From Streptomyces hyaluromycini (GTDB taxonomy: Bacteria > Actinomycetota > Actinomycetes > Streptomycetales > Streptomycetaceae), in NCBI RefSeq assembly GCF_002217755.1, contig NZ_BCFL01000021.1:186001-250000 (forward strand): 64,000 nt of DNA, in the 5' to 3' direction. The notes under the pieces are model-generated. The model did not search any database. It had not been told where the DNA came from and saw only the letters and a program-made list of their open reading frames with translations. Shown in pieces: positions 33,965 to 41,897 of the stretch. The stretch's first letter is position 1; the number at the start of each line of letters is the position of its first letter. A program made the position numbers and the translations under genes.

Positions 33965-35437
33965 GTGACGCCTGAATCCCCCTTCCCGGCCGGCACCGGC
34001 ACGGACCCCGTTCCGCCGCCCGGCTGTCCGGCGCACGACCGCGGCCCCGGCGGACTCCAGCGGCTCTACGGCGCCGACGCGGACCACCTGGGCGAGCTGT
34101 ACGAGAAACTGCGCGAGGAACACGGCTCCGTGGCACCCGTCCTGCTCCACGACGACGTACCGGTCTGGGTGGTCCTCGGGCTCACCGAGAACCTCCAGAT
34201 GGTCCGCACCCCCGCCGTCTACACCCGGGACAGCCGCATCTGGACCCCGCTGCGCGAGGGCATGGTCAAGCCCGACCACCCCCTCATGCCGCACATCGCC
34301 TGGCAGCCCATCTGCTCGCACGCCGAGGGCGACGAGCACCTGCGGCTGCGGGCGGCGGTCCAGGGCGCCATGACCACCATCGACCACCGCAGCATCCGCC
34401 GCCTCATCGGCCGCTACACCCAGCTGCTGGTCAACGAGTTCTGCGAGAAGGGCCGCGCCGAACTGGTCTCCCAGTACTCCGAGCACCTGCCGATGGCGGT
34501 CATGTGCGAACTCCTCGGCATGCCCGAGGAGTACAACGACCGGATCGTGGAGGCCACCCGGGACGCGCTCAAGGGCACCGAGACCGCGATCGCCAGCAAC
34601 GAGTACGTCATGGGCTGCCTGACCCGGCTCACCGCCCGCCGCCGGGCCCGCCCCGAGGACGACTTCACCAGCCACCTCGTCAACCACCCGGCCGGTCTCA
34701 ACGACGACGAGGTCGCCCAGCACCTGCGGGTCGTTCTCTACGCCGCCTACGAGACCACCGCCAACCTCCTCGCCAACGCGCTGCGCATGGTCCTCACCGA
34801 GCCCGGCTTCCGCGCCCAGCTCAACGGCGGCCAGATGACCGTGCCCGAGGCGATCGAGCAGTCCCTGTGGGACGAGCCGCCGTTCAGCACCGTCTTCGCC
34901 TACTTCGCCAAGCAGGACACGGAACTCGGCGGCCAGCGCATCCGCAAGGGCGACGGACTGCTCTACGCGCCCGCGCCGGGCAACGTCGACCCGCGCGTCC
35001 GCCCCGACCTCAGCGCCAACATGCAGGGCAACCGCTCCCACCTCGCCTTCGGCGGCGGCCCGCACGAGTGCCCGGGCCAGGACATCGGCCGTGCCATCGC
35101 GGACGTCGGCGTCGACCAGCTGCTGACCCGGCTGTCCGACATCCAGCTCGACTGCGACGAGGAGGAGCTGCGCTGGCGCGCCTCGATCGCCTCCCGGCAC
35201 CTGGTGGATCTCCCGGTGCGCTTCGACCCCAAGCCGAAGCAGGACGTCACCCTCATGCCGAGCCCGGCCCTCGTCCCCCCGCAGCGCACCGACTGGCAGG
35301 TCGGCACGACCGGCCCGGCGGCGCCCGCACCGGTCGCCGAGCCCCAGCCGGCCGCGCCTGTGGCCGTGTCCGCCCCCGAACCGGCCAGGCCGCGTGGCAT
35401 CTGGCCCAGGCTGCGCCGCTGGTGGCTGGGCCGCTAA
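33965..35437 (+). CDS. rarE: Conservon cytochrome P450 RarE (CYP157-like, EXXR motif absent)
   Basis: This is 490 residues from GTG 33965. The heme-binding loop FGGGPHECPGQD holds the proximal Cys near residue 368. The I-helix reads YAAYETTAN. The K-helix, where nearly all P450s have EXXR, reads AIEQSLWDEPP near residues 296-305, so the Arg is replaced by Trp. This is the documented peculiarity of the CYP157 family, including the cvn9 P450 of S. coelicolor. A Pro/Ala-rich tail of about 60 residues follows and ends in a basic, Trp-containing RLRRWWLGR. It converges on the rluA-like gene with a four-base stop overlap. Confidence 0.9.
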   Translation: MTPESPFPAGTGTDPVPPPGCPAHDRGPGGLQRLYGADADHLGELYEKLREEHGSVAPVLLHDDVPVWVVLGLTENLQMVRTPAVYTRDSRIWTPLREGMVKPDHPLMPHIAWQPICSHAEGDEHLRLRAAVQGAMTTIDHRSIRRLIGRYTQLLVNEFCEKGRAELVSQYSEHLPMAVMCELLGMPEEYNDRIVEATRDALKGTETAIASNEYVMGCLTRLTARRRARPEDDFTSHLVNHPAGLNDDEVAQHLRVVLYAAYETTANLLANALRMVLTEPGFRAQLNGGQMTVPEAIEQSLWDEPPFSTVFAYFAKQDTELGGQRIRKGDGLLYAPAPGNVDPRVRPDLSANMQGNRSHLAFGGGPHECPGQDIGRAIADVGVDQLLTRLSDIQLDCDEEELRWRASIASRHLVDLPVRFDPKPKQDVTLMPSPALVPPQRTDWQVGTTGPAAPAPVAEPQPAAPVAVSAPEPARPRGIWPRLRRWWLGR

Positions 35438-36390
35438 AGGACCTGGTGACCGGCCCACGCCTCGTACGACTCCCAGGCCTGCAGCGTCCGCCTGCTGCAC
35501 AGCCGGTGCGCCACCCCCGTGACCGGATCGGTGAACTCCAGCCGCCGCGCCAGCAGTTGCAGCGGACGCCGGAAGTCACCGTCCGGCACGGGGCCGGTCA
35601 CGACCGGATACAGCGGATCGCCGAGAATCGGCACGCCCAACGCGTTCATGTGGACGCGCAGTTGATGGGTCTGCCCGGTGTGCGGGGTGAGCCGGTACCG
35701 GCCCAGGTCTCCGCTGCGTTCGACCAGCTCGACGCGGGTCTCCGCGTTGGGCTCCCCTTCGATCTCCCGAGCCGCCATCACCCCACGCTCCTTGAGGATC
35801 CGGCTGCGTACGGTCCGGGAAACGGCGAGCGACGGGTCGTACGGCGCGATCGCCTCGTACTCCTTGCGCACCCGCCGCTCGCTGAACAGCTTCTGATACG
35901 CGCCCCGCTCCGTGGGCCGCACGACGAACAGCACGAGCCCTGCCGTGAGCCGGTCCAGCCGGTGCGCGGCCCCGAGCGCGGGAATCCCCAGCTCCCGCCG
36001 CAGCCGGGCGAGGACGGTCTCGGTGACGTGACTGCCGCGCGGGGTGGTGGCCAGGAAGTGCGGCTTGTCGGCGACGACGAGGTGGTCGTCGCGGTGGACG
36101 ACTTCAAGGGGGAAGGGGACGGGGACCTCGGGGGGCAGGTCGCGGTGGAAGAAGAGGTAGCGGCCGGGGGTGTAGGGCGTGTCGGTGGCGACGGGGTGTC
36201 CGTCGACGCCCACGACCGACCCTGAGTCCAGCATCTCGGCGACGACGCCGGGCGCGGCTCCGGAGAGCCGCGCCACGAGGTATTCGCCGACGGTCTCCCA
36301 CTCCTCGGAGAAGGGCAACCGCACCCGAACGGGGTCCACCCCTTGCCGCTGGGGGAGGGGGGAGGGCGGTACAGAGGTCTTACGTCTCAT
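35434..36390 (-). CDS. RluA-family RNA pseudouridine synthase
   Basis: This is 318 residues from ATG 36390. An S4-like N-terminal region (about 10-90) precedes the catalytic domain. VHRDDHLVVADKPHFLATTP and AAHRLDRLTAGLVLF (with the catalytic Asp in HRLDRLTAG near residue 150) identify the RluA family. The later TPHTGQTHQLRVHMNALGVPILGDPLYP motif completes it. It isomerises uridine in rRNA or tRNA; the exact site cannot be told from sequence. The gene is convergent with rarE, with overlapping stop codons. Confidence 0.9.
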   Translation of the reverse strand: MRRKTSVPPSPLPQRQGVDPVRVRLPFSEEWETVGEYLVARLSGAAPGVVAEMLDSGSVVGVDGHPVATDTPYTPGRYLFFHRDLPPEVPVPFPLEVVHRDDHLVVADKPHFLATTPRGSHVTETVLARLRRELGIPALGAAHRLDRLTAGLVLFVVRPTERGAYQKLFSERRVRKEYEAIAPYDPSLAVSRTVRSRILKERGVMAAREIEGEPNAETRVELVERSGDLGRYRLTPHTGQTHQLRVHMNALGVPILGDPLYPVVTGPVPDGDFRRPLQLLARRLEFTDPVTGVAHRLCSRRTLQAWESYEAWAGHQVL

Positions 36391-36412
36391 TTGCAGCCAA
36401 GGGTACGGGGAT

Positions 36413-36490
36413 GCGCCCCTCTAGGGGCGCGGGGCTGTATCGATATGCGGATCCGCCGCGTGGGCGCGACCAGCCCCCCACGCACCCGCA
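36413..36490. repeat. Dispersed intergenic repeat, copy 2 (opposite orientation to copy 1)
   Basis: It begins with a palindrome, GCGCCCCT (36413-36420) pairing with AGGGGCGC (36423-36430). GGGGCTGTATCGATATGCGG and CCGCGTGGGCGCGACCAGCC follow. It lies between the 5' end of the pseudouridine synthase gene and the 3' end of the permease gene; its hairpin could terminate the permease transcript. Confidence 0.85.
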
Positions 36491-36499
36491 CCCGACCGA

Positions 36500-38029
36500 C
36501 TACGCCACAGGTTCCGGCAAAGCGACCGCACTCCTGGACTCCGCCCGCGCAAGCCGCCAAACCCCGCCCACCACAACAGTCCCGACCAGGAACAACACGG
36601 TGAACCACCGGAAGTACCAGTGACCCCCCGCCGGGTCGTACACCGCCCCCCGAGGCCACGCCAGATTCACGGTCATCACCAGCCCGTACAGCAGCGCGAC
36701 CACGTTCACCGGCACCCCCCACCGCCCCAGCGAGAACAGCGGCGCCCCGGTCTCGTCCGTCCCCTCGACCCGGAACTCGCCCCGCAGCCGCCGCACCAGC
36801 AGCGGCCCGGTCACCATCGCGTAGGCGAGATACAGCATCACGATGCACGTGGTCCCGATCGCCAGGAACGCGTCCGGCGAGGCGAAGTTGAGCAGCAGCA
36901 GCACACCGGCCAGCACCCCCACCACCACGGCCGGCGCACCCGGCATGCCGGTACGGGGATTCACCCGCGCCAGCCGCTCGGCGAACGGCAGCTGCCCGTC
37001 CCGCGCCATGGAGAACAGCATCCGGGAGGCCGCGGTCTGGATCGCGAGCGTCGCCACCGCGATGGCCACCACCACGTCCGCCAGCAGCGCCCGGCCCACG
37101 CCGTCCCCGAGGCTGCTGGTCAGGACGTAGCTCAGCCCGTCGACCCCCAGGTGCCCGTCGGTCAGGCTGGGCGCGGCCAGCAGGCCGCCCAGGATGACCA
37201 GGCCGCCGAGCAGGCCCGCGGCGGACAGCGCCGTGAGGATCGTGCGAGGGGCCGTCCGCCGCGGCTGGTGCGTCTCCTCGCTCATCTCCCCCGCGCTGTC
37301 GAAGCCGATCATCACGTACGCGGCCGTGAACGAACCGACCAGCAGGGCGCCCAGCAGACCGCCCTCGGCGGCCGTACCGGTGTGGAACGTGATGCCCGGG
37401 GAGCGCTTGGAGTGGGTGAGCAGCAGCACGATGATCAGTACCGCGCCGATGATCTCGGCGGTCACCCCGACCCGGTTGATCACGGACATCACCCGGTTGT
37501 CCAGGACGTTCACGAGGGTGGTCAGCACCAGCAGGACGACGCCCAGCACAGCGGCGTTGGCGGCCCCGTCGGCCGAAGTCACCGCCGTGTCCGTGCCGAT
37601 CAGCTGGAAGCCGGACCACAGCGCGGGCAGCACCATCTGGAGGGCGAGCGCGGCGGCCGCGACCACCACGATCTGCCCGATCACCATGATCCAGCCGGCG
37701 AACCAGCCGAAGGACGGGTTCGACAGGCGTGAGGACCACTGGTAGATGGCGCCGGAGATCGGGTAGCGCCCGGCCAGCTCGGCGAAGCACGCGGCCACCA
37801 GCAGCTGGCCGATCAGCACGGCCGGCCAGGCCCAGAAGAAGACCGGGCCGCCGAACGCGTACCCGAAGGCGAAGAACTGGAAGACGGTCGTCAGTACGGA
37901 GATGAAGGAGAACCCGGCGGCGAACGAGGCGTACCGGCCGAGGCTGCGATGCAGCTCCTGGCGGTAGCCGAACTCCTCCAGGGAGCGGTCGTCGGACTCC
38001 TTCAGGGAGCGGTCGTCGGTGGTCGTCAC
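36500..38029 (-). CDS. APC-superfamily permease, candidate importer for the guanidine pathway
   Basis: This is 509 residues from ATG 38029. Twelve or so membrane segments follow a polar N-terminus with a duplicated DDRSL-E/K element. FAELAGRYPISGAIYQWSS in helix 2-3 is the typical APC (amino acid-polyamine-organocation) signature. PRRTAPRTILTALSAAG and similar loops fit the family. The substrate is not readable from sequence. However, a palindrome nearly identical to the one before the guanidine operon lies 25 bp upstream (38054-38076), so transport of guanidine or a related cation is a good hypothesis. The gene is single and divergent from padR. Confidence 0.85.
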   Translation of the reverse strand: MTTTDDRSLKESDDRSLEEFGYRQELHRSLGRYASFAAGFSFISVLTTVFQFFAFGYAFGGPVFFWAWPAVLIGQLLVAACFAELAGRYPISGAIYQWSSRLSNPSFGWFAGWIMVIGQIVVVAAAALALQMVLPALWSGFQLIGTDTAVTSADGAANAAVLGVVLLVLTTLVNVLDNRVMSVINRVGVTAEIIGAVLIIVLLLTHSKRSPGITFHTGTAAEGGLLGALLVGSFTAAYVMIGFDSAGEMSEETHQPRRTAPRTILTALSAAGLLGGLVILGGLLAAPSLTDGHLGVDGLSYVLTSSLGDGVGRALLADVVVAIAVATLAIQTAASRMLFSMARDGQLPFAERLARVNPRTGMPGAPAVVVGVLAGVLLLLNFASPDAFLAIGTTCIVMLYLAYAMVTGPLLVRRLRGEFRVEGTDETGAPLFSLGRWGVPVNVVALLYGLVMTVNLAWPRGAVYDPAGGHWYFRWFTVLFLVGTVVVGGVWRLARAESRSAVALPEPVA

Positions 38030-38053
38030 GGCGGTACCTGCCTGTCAGGGCGG

Positions 38054-38076
38054 ATTTCCTGTCGGGCGACAGAAAT
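38054..38076. promoter_or_regulatory. Palindromic operator B before the permease gene
   Basis: ATTTCCTGTCG (38054-38064), GG, CGACAGAAAT (38067-38076), then TAGGG. It differs from operator A by one extra C in the left arm and by the central dinucleotide. The 15 bases CGACAGAAATTAGGG are identical at both sites. As at operator A, TAATTT on the minus strand (38078-38073) forms a possible -10. Confidence 0.75.
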
Positions 38077-38163
38077 TAGGGACGCGCTGTTTCGGACGCG
38101 TCACGTGGGCGTGTCCGGTGCGGGCCCAAGTCCTCACGTTCTTGCGGAGCGGCTTCAGACGCG

Positions 38164-38207
38164 ATACATCGTGTGTATTGACGTCCGTACTTGACTCGCG
38201 ATATGTT
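38164..38207 (+). promoter_or_regulatory. Putative padR promoter and operator
   Basis: TTGACG (38178-38183), 17 bases, ATATGT (38201-38206) form a promoter. ATACA (38164-38168) and TGTAT (38174-38178) are an inverted repeat abutting the -35, a place where PadR proteins often autoregulate. The evidence is pattern only. Confidence 0.4.
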
Positions 38208-38262
38208 CGGTCACGGATATTCGGTGCCGAGGAGACTGCTGGAGAGGGCGAGGTGGGTGTCG

Positions 38263-38913
38263 ATGGCGACCAGGCGCCGCAAGCTGGGCAACCCCCTGGC
38301 GCTCGCCGTGATGGTGCTGCTCGCCGAGCGCCCGATGCACCCGTACGAGATCGCCCAGACCCTGCGCAGGCGCGGCAAGGACACCAGTCTGAAGATCAAC
38401 TACGGCTCGCTCTACACCGTCGTGCAGAACCTGGAGAAGCACGGCTTCGTCGAGGTCACCGACGTGGAGCGGCAGGGCAACCGCCCGGAGCGCACGCTGT
38501 ACGGCATCACCGACGCCGGGCGCGAGGAGGCGACCGAATGGCTCTCGGACCTGGTCGCCGTGCCCGTGAAGGAGTACCCCATCTTCGAGGCGGCGCTGTC
38601 GCTGCTGGGGGCGCTCCATCCCGACGAGGTCGCCCGGCTGCTGGGGGAGCGGCTCAACTCGCTCGACGTGCAGGCGGCGAGCCTGCGCGGGGGGCTGGAC
38701 AAGCTGCGTGAGACGCTGCCCCGGCTCTTCGTGATCGAGGCCGAGTACCAGTTGCACATGGTCGAGGCACAGGCCGGGTGGGTCCGCGGCTTCCTGGCGG
38801 AGCTGACGGACGGCGGCTTCCCGGGCGTCGTGGACTGGCGGCACTTCCATGAGACGGGTGAGATACCCGAGGAGTACCTGAAGCTGGAGGCCGAGTTCGA
38901 GCAGAAGCAATGA
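38263..38913 (+). CDS. PadR-family transcriptional regulator
   Basis: I choose ATG 38263 (216 residues), with AGGTGG at 38251-38256; GTG 38257 or the longer frame from 38191 are alternatives. The winged helix-turn-helix is classic PadR: LALAVMVLLAERPMHPYEIA, INYGSLYTVVQNLEKHGFVE and RTLYGITDAGREE. The C-terminal half is a helical dimerisation domain. It lies upstream of a DrrAB-like ABC exporter pair and probably represses it in response to a toxic ligand. A hairpin separates the two units. Confidence 0.88.
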   Translation: MATRRRKLGNPLALAVMVLLAERPMHPYEIAQTLRRRGKDTSLKINYGSLYTVVQNLEKHGFVEVTDVERQGNRPERTLYGITDAGREEATEWLSDLVAVPVKEYPIFEAALSLLGALHPDEVARLLGERLNSLDVQAASLRGGLDKLRETLPRLFVIEAEYQLHMVEAQAGWVRGFLAELTDGGFPGVVDWRHFHETGEIPEEYLKLEAEFEQKQ

Positions 38914-38919
38914 CGAACA

Positions 38920-38957
38920 GACCCCGGCAGAGCTGTTGCAGCAGCCCGGCCGGGGTC
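38920..38957 (+). terminator. Hairpin between padR and the ABC genes
   Basis: GACCCCGGC (38920-38928) pairs with GCCGGGGTC (38949-38957). There is no T tract. Just downstream (39040-39085) GATCATTCGCGA, GATCATCCGCGA and GATCACTCGCG form three imperfect direct repeats that could be operator sites for the ABC operon. Confidence 0.6.
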
Positions 38958-39107
38958 TCGAACCCCGAACCGAACCCGCCGTGCGGCGGCTCCGGGCCAT
39001 CGAGGTGCGGCACACCCAGGATAGCCCGGTGCTCATCGCGCGGATCATTCGCGACCAACCGTCGATCATCCGCGATCACTCGCGTTTTCCTCAGGAGAGC
39101 AGCCGAC

Positions 39108-40115
39108 ATGAGCACCCGTGCGCCCGCAGTGCAGGCGCGCCAGCTGATCAAGACCTACCCCGGTGACGTCACCGCGCTGAACGGCGTGGACGTCACCGTC
39201 GCACCCGGCACCGTCTTCGGGCTCCTCGGGCCCAACGGCGTCGGCAAGTCCACCACCGTCAAGATCCTCACCACCCTGGCCCGGCCCGACTCGGGCACCG
39301 CCACCGTGGCCGGCCACGACGTGCTGCGCCACCCCGACCGGGTGCGCCGCGCGATCGGCGTGGTCGCCCAGAACTCCGGCGCCGACCCGGTCGCCACCGG
39401 CCGGGAGAACCTCCGACTCCAGGGCAGGCTCTACGGCCTGCGCGGGGCCGGGCTGAACCGCCGGGTCGACGAACTGCTGGACCGCTTCACCCTCACCGAG
39501 GCCGCGGGCCGCCCGGTCAAGGGGTACTCCGGCGGCATGCGGCGCCGCCTCGACGTGGCGCTCGGCCTGGTCCACTGCCCCGAGGTGCTCTTCCTCGACG
39601 AGCCCACCACCGGTCTCGACCCCGAGGCCCGCACCGCGATGTGGGACGAGATCGGCCGGCTGGCCGGCGAGGAGGGCCTGACCATCCTGCTCACCACGCA
39701 CTACCTGGAGGAGGCCGACCGGCTCGCCGAGCGGATCGCGATCGTGGACCGCGGCCGGGTCGTGGTCGAGGGCACCCCCGACTCCCTCAAGGGCGAACTG
39801 CGCGGCGACGCCGTCCACGTGGAGCTGCGCGAGGCGCCCGGTGAAGCCGGCCGCACCCTGCTCGCGGGCGCCCTGACCGGAGTGCCGGGCGTGCACGAGG
39901 CGCTGTTCGACGGGCGCCGGATCAGCGCCCGCGCCGACGACGGGGCCGCCGCGATGCCGGCGCTGCTCGCCGCCCTGGAGCGGGCCGGGGTGACCGTGAC
40001 GGCCGCGACCGTCGCCCGGCCCTCCCTCGACGACGTCTATCTGCGCTACGCGGGCCGCCGTTACGCGGAGGCCGACACCGCCGACTCCCTCGCCCTGGCC
40101 GGAGGTGCGCGATGA
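39108..40115 (+). CDS. ABC exporter ATP-binding protein (DrrA-like)
   Basis: This is 335 residues from ATG 39108, with AGGAG at 39093-39097. Walker A is GPNGVGKST near residue 41; the signature reads YSGGMRRRLDVALGL; Walker B is EVLFLDEPTTGLDPEAR; the H-loop is TTHYLEEADRLAERI. The C-terminal ~100 residues are the extension typical of daunorubicin-resistance DrrA-type subunits. It pairs with the permease encoded next, with a four-base overlap. The cargo is probably a hydrophobic drug or metabolite, and the pair is likely controlled by the upstream PadR regulator. Confidence 0.92.
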   Translation: MSTRAPAVQARQLIKTYPGDVTALNGVDVTVAPGTVFGLLGPNGVGKSTTVKILTTLARPDSGTATVAGHDVLRHPDRVRRAIGVVAQNSGADPVATGRENLRLQGRLYGLRGAGLNRRVDELLDRFTLTEAAGRPVKGYSGGMRRRLDVALGLVHCPEVLFLDEPTTGLDPEARTAMWDEIGRLAGEEGLTILLTTHYLEEADRLAERIAIVDRGRVVVEGTPDSLKGELRGDAVHVELREAPGEAGRTLLAGALTGVPGVHEALFDGRRISARADDGAAAMPALLAALERAGVTVTAATVARPSLDDVYLRYAGRRYAEADTADSLALAGGAR

Positions 40116-40888
40116 GCAACGCCGTTTCCCAGACCTGGTACATGACCCAGCGTCAGCTGCTGGTGTTCGCCCGCCAGCCCGCGTTCGCCGTCATCACCCT
40201 GATCCAGCCGGTGATCTGGCTGTTCCTGTTCGGCAACCTCTTCAAGAAGGTCGTCGAGCTGGGCGGCTTCGGCACCGCCTCCTACCTCGACTACCTGGTG
40301 CCGGGCGTGGTGGTGATGAGCGCCCTCAGCTCCAACATGTGGGCGGGCATGGGCACGTTGGAGGAGATCCAGCGCGGCACCCTCAACCGCTTCCTGACCA
40401 CTCCGGTCAGCAGGGCCGCGCTGATGAACGGCAACGTGGTGAACAACGGCCTGGTCACCGCCGGCCAGTCACTGATCATCGTGCTGCTCGGCCTGCTGGG
40501 CGGCGCCGACTACCCGGGCGGGATCGGCGGCACAGCGATCCTGGTGGTGGCCGCCGTACTGCTCGGCACGATCTTCGGCGCGCTGTCCAACGCCCTCGGC
40601 ATGCTGGTGCGGGAGCGGGAGTCGATCATCGGGATCAACACCTTCCTGCTGCTGCCGCTGACGTTCCTGTCCAGCGCCTTCATGGCGCCGTCCCAGATGC
40701 CCGGCTGGATGCGGCACATCGCCGACTTCAACCCGGTCAACTGGGCGATGGTGGCGGGCCGTTCGGCGATGTCGGCGGACCCCGACTGGGGTGCGGTGCT
40801 CGGCCGCGGCGGGGCGCTGCTGGCGCTGGCGGTCGCGGCCGTGTGGCTCTCGATCAGGACCTTCAGGTCGTATCAGCGGTCGGTGTGA
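40112..40888 (+). CDS. ABC-2 type exporter permease (DrrB-like)
   Basis: This is 258 residues from ATG 40112, overlapping the ATPase gene (ATGA). Six membrane segments match the ABC-2 family: RQPAFAVITLIQPVIWLFLF, YLDYLVPGVVVMSALSSN, IQRGTLNRFLTTPVSRAAL (coupling helix) and SAFMAPSQMPGWMRHIADFN near the C-terminus, a DrrB signature. It forms the membrane part of the exporter. A bidirectional hairpin follows. Confidence 0.92.
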   Translation: MSNAVSQTWYMTQRQLLVFARQPAFAVITLIQPVIWLFLFGNLFKKVVELGGFGTASYLDYLVPGVVVMSALSSNMWAGMGTLEEIQRGTLNRFLTTPVSRAALMNGNVVNNGLVTAGQSLIIVLLGLLGGADYPGGIGGTAILVVAAVLLGTIFGALSNALGMLVRERESIIGINTFLLLPLTFLSSAFMAPSQMPGWMRHIADFNPVNWAMVAGRSAMSADPDWGAVLGRGGALLALAVAAVWLSIRTFRSYQRSV

Positions 40889-40900
40889 CCGACGCGGGGC

Positions 40901-40927
40901 GGCGGCATCCTCTCGTGAGATGCCGCC
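40901..40927. terminator. Bidirectional terminator between the ABC permease and the SIP gene
   Basis: GGCGGCATC (40901-40909) pairs with GATGCCGCC (40919-40927) between two convergent genes. Confidence 0.75.
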
Positions 40928-40934
40928 GGTCCGC

Positions 40935-41783
40935 TCAGGCCGCGGCCGCGCCGCCGGCCTCCTGCTCCGCCTCGATCCGGGCGTTCCACTCGCGCTTGGA
41001 GGCCTGCCAGCCGTCCTCGTTGTGCCCAAGACGCCAGTAGCCGGAGATGGAGAGGTCCTCGCGCGGGATCTGGCGCTCGACGCGCAGCAGCGCCCGCAGC
41101 TCCTTCACGAAGCTCGCCTCGCCGTGCACGAAGGCGTGCACCCGGCCTTCGGGGAACTCCAGCTCCCGTACGGCCGCGACCAGCGCCTCGCCGACCGGCC
41201 GCTCGCCCCGGTGCAGCCAGACGACCTCCACGTCGGAGTCGACCTTCTGCTCCTCCTCGGGGCCGGAGACCTCGACGAAGGCGAACGCCTTCGCCCCGGA
41301 GGGCAGGGACTCCAGGGCGCGGGCGATCGCGGGCAGCGCGCTCTCGTCACCGACGAGCAGATGCCAGTCGGCGTCCGTGTCGGGGGCGTAGGCGCCGCCG
41401 GGACCCATGAAGCGCACCGTCTCGCCGGGCTGGACCCGGCAGGCCCACGGCCCGGCCAGGCCCTCGTCGCCGTGCACCACGAAGTCCAGGGTCAGCTCCC
41501 GGTGTTCGGCGTTCCAGGAGCGCACGGTGTAGGTCCGGGTCACCGGCCAGTGCTCGCGGGGGAACTCGGCGCGGATCTGTTCCAGGTCGAAGGGTTCCGG
41601 GTAGGTGACGCCCGCCGGCCCGAAGAGGAGTTTCACGTAATGATCGGTGCAGGTGTCCGCGGTGAAGCCGGCCAGTCCGTCACCGCCGAGGACCACGCGC
41701 TGCATGTGCGGGCTCAGCCGCTCGGTGCGCACCACCTGGGCGGAATGGGGCTTACGCGGTTTACGTCCCGGGCGCTCCGCCAT
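40935..41783 (-). CDS. Siderophore-interacting protein (FAD-dependent ferric-siderophore reductase)
   Basis: This is 282 residues from ATG 41783. RTYTVRSWNAEHRELTLDFV is the FAD-binding motif (RxYT), and HGDEGLAGPWACRVQPGETV and the GDESALPAIARALESLP segment (NAD(P)H side) are typical of the SIP family. These enzymes release iron by reducing ferric siderophores in the cytoplasm. The upstream iron box (41807-41820) implies repression by a DmdR/IdeR-type regulator under iron-replete conditions. The gene is single, with no siderophore transport genes next to it. Confidence 0.92.
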   Translation of the reverse strand: MAERPGRKPRKPHSAQVVRTERLSPHMQRVVLGGDGLAGFTADTCTDHYVKLLFGPAGVTYPEPFDLEQIRAEFPREHWPVTRTYTVRSWNAEHRELTLDFVVHGDEGLAGPWACRVQPGETVRFMGPGGAYAPDTDADWHLLVGDESALPAIARALESLPSGAKAFAFVEVSGPEEEQKVDSDVEVVWLHRGERPVGEALVAAVRELEFPEGRVHAFVHGEASFVKELRALLRVERQIPREDLSISGYWRLGHNEDGWQASKREWNARIEAEQEAGGAAAA

Positions 41784-41806
41784 GACCGGCCTCCCTGCTC
41801 CATTGG

Positions 41807-41820
41807 TTAGGTTTACCTAA
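41807..41820. promoter_or_regulatory. Iron box (DmdR/IdeR-type operator)
   Basis: TTAGGT-TT-ACCTAA is a perfect inverted repeat 24 bp before the SIP start codon, and GTTAGC follows on the right. It matches the core of DtxR-family iron boxes (TTAGGTTAG..CTAACCTAA). Confidence 0.8.
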
Positions 41821-41897
41821 GTTAGCATCTCCGTCCAGTTAACACCTCTTCCATGAACACTCGATGAGCGTGTTTTACCGGAACATTCCTTCGGGGG

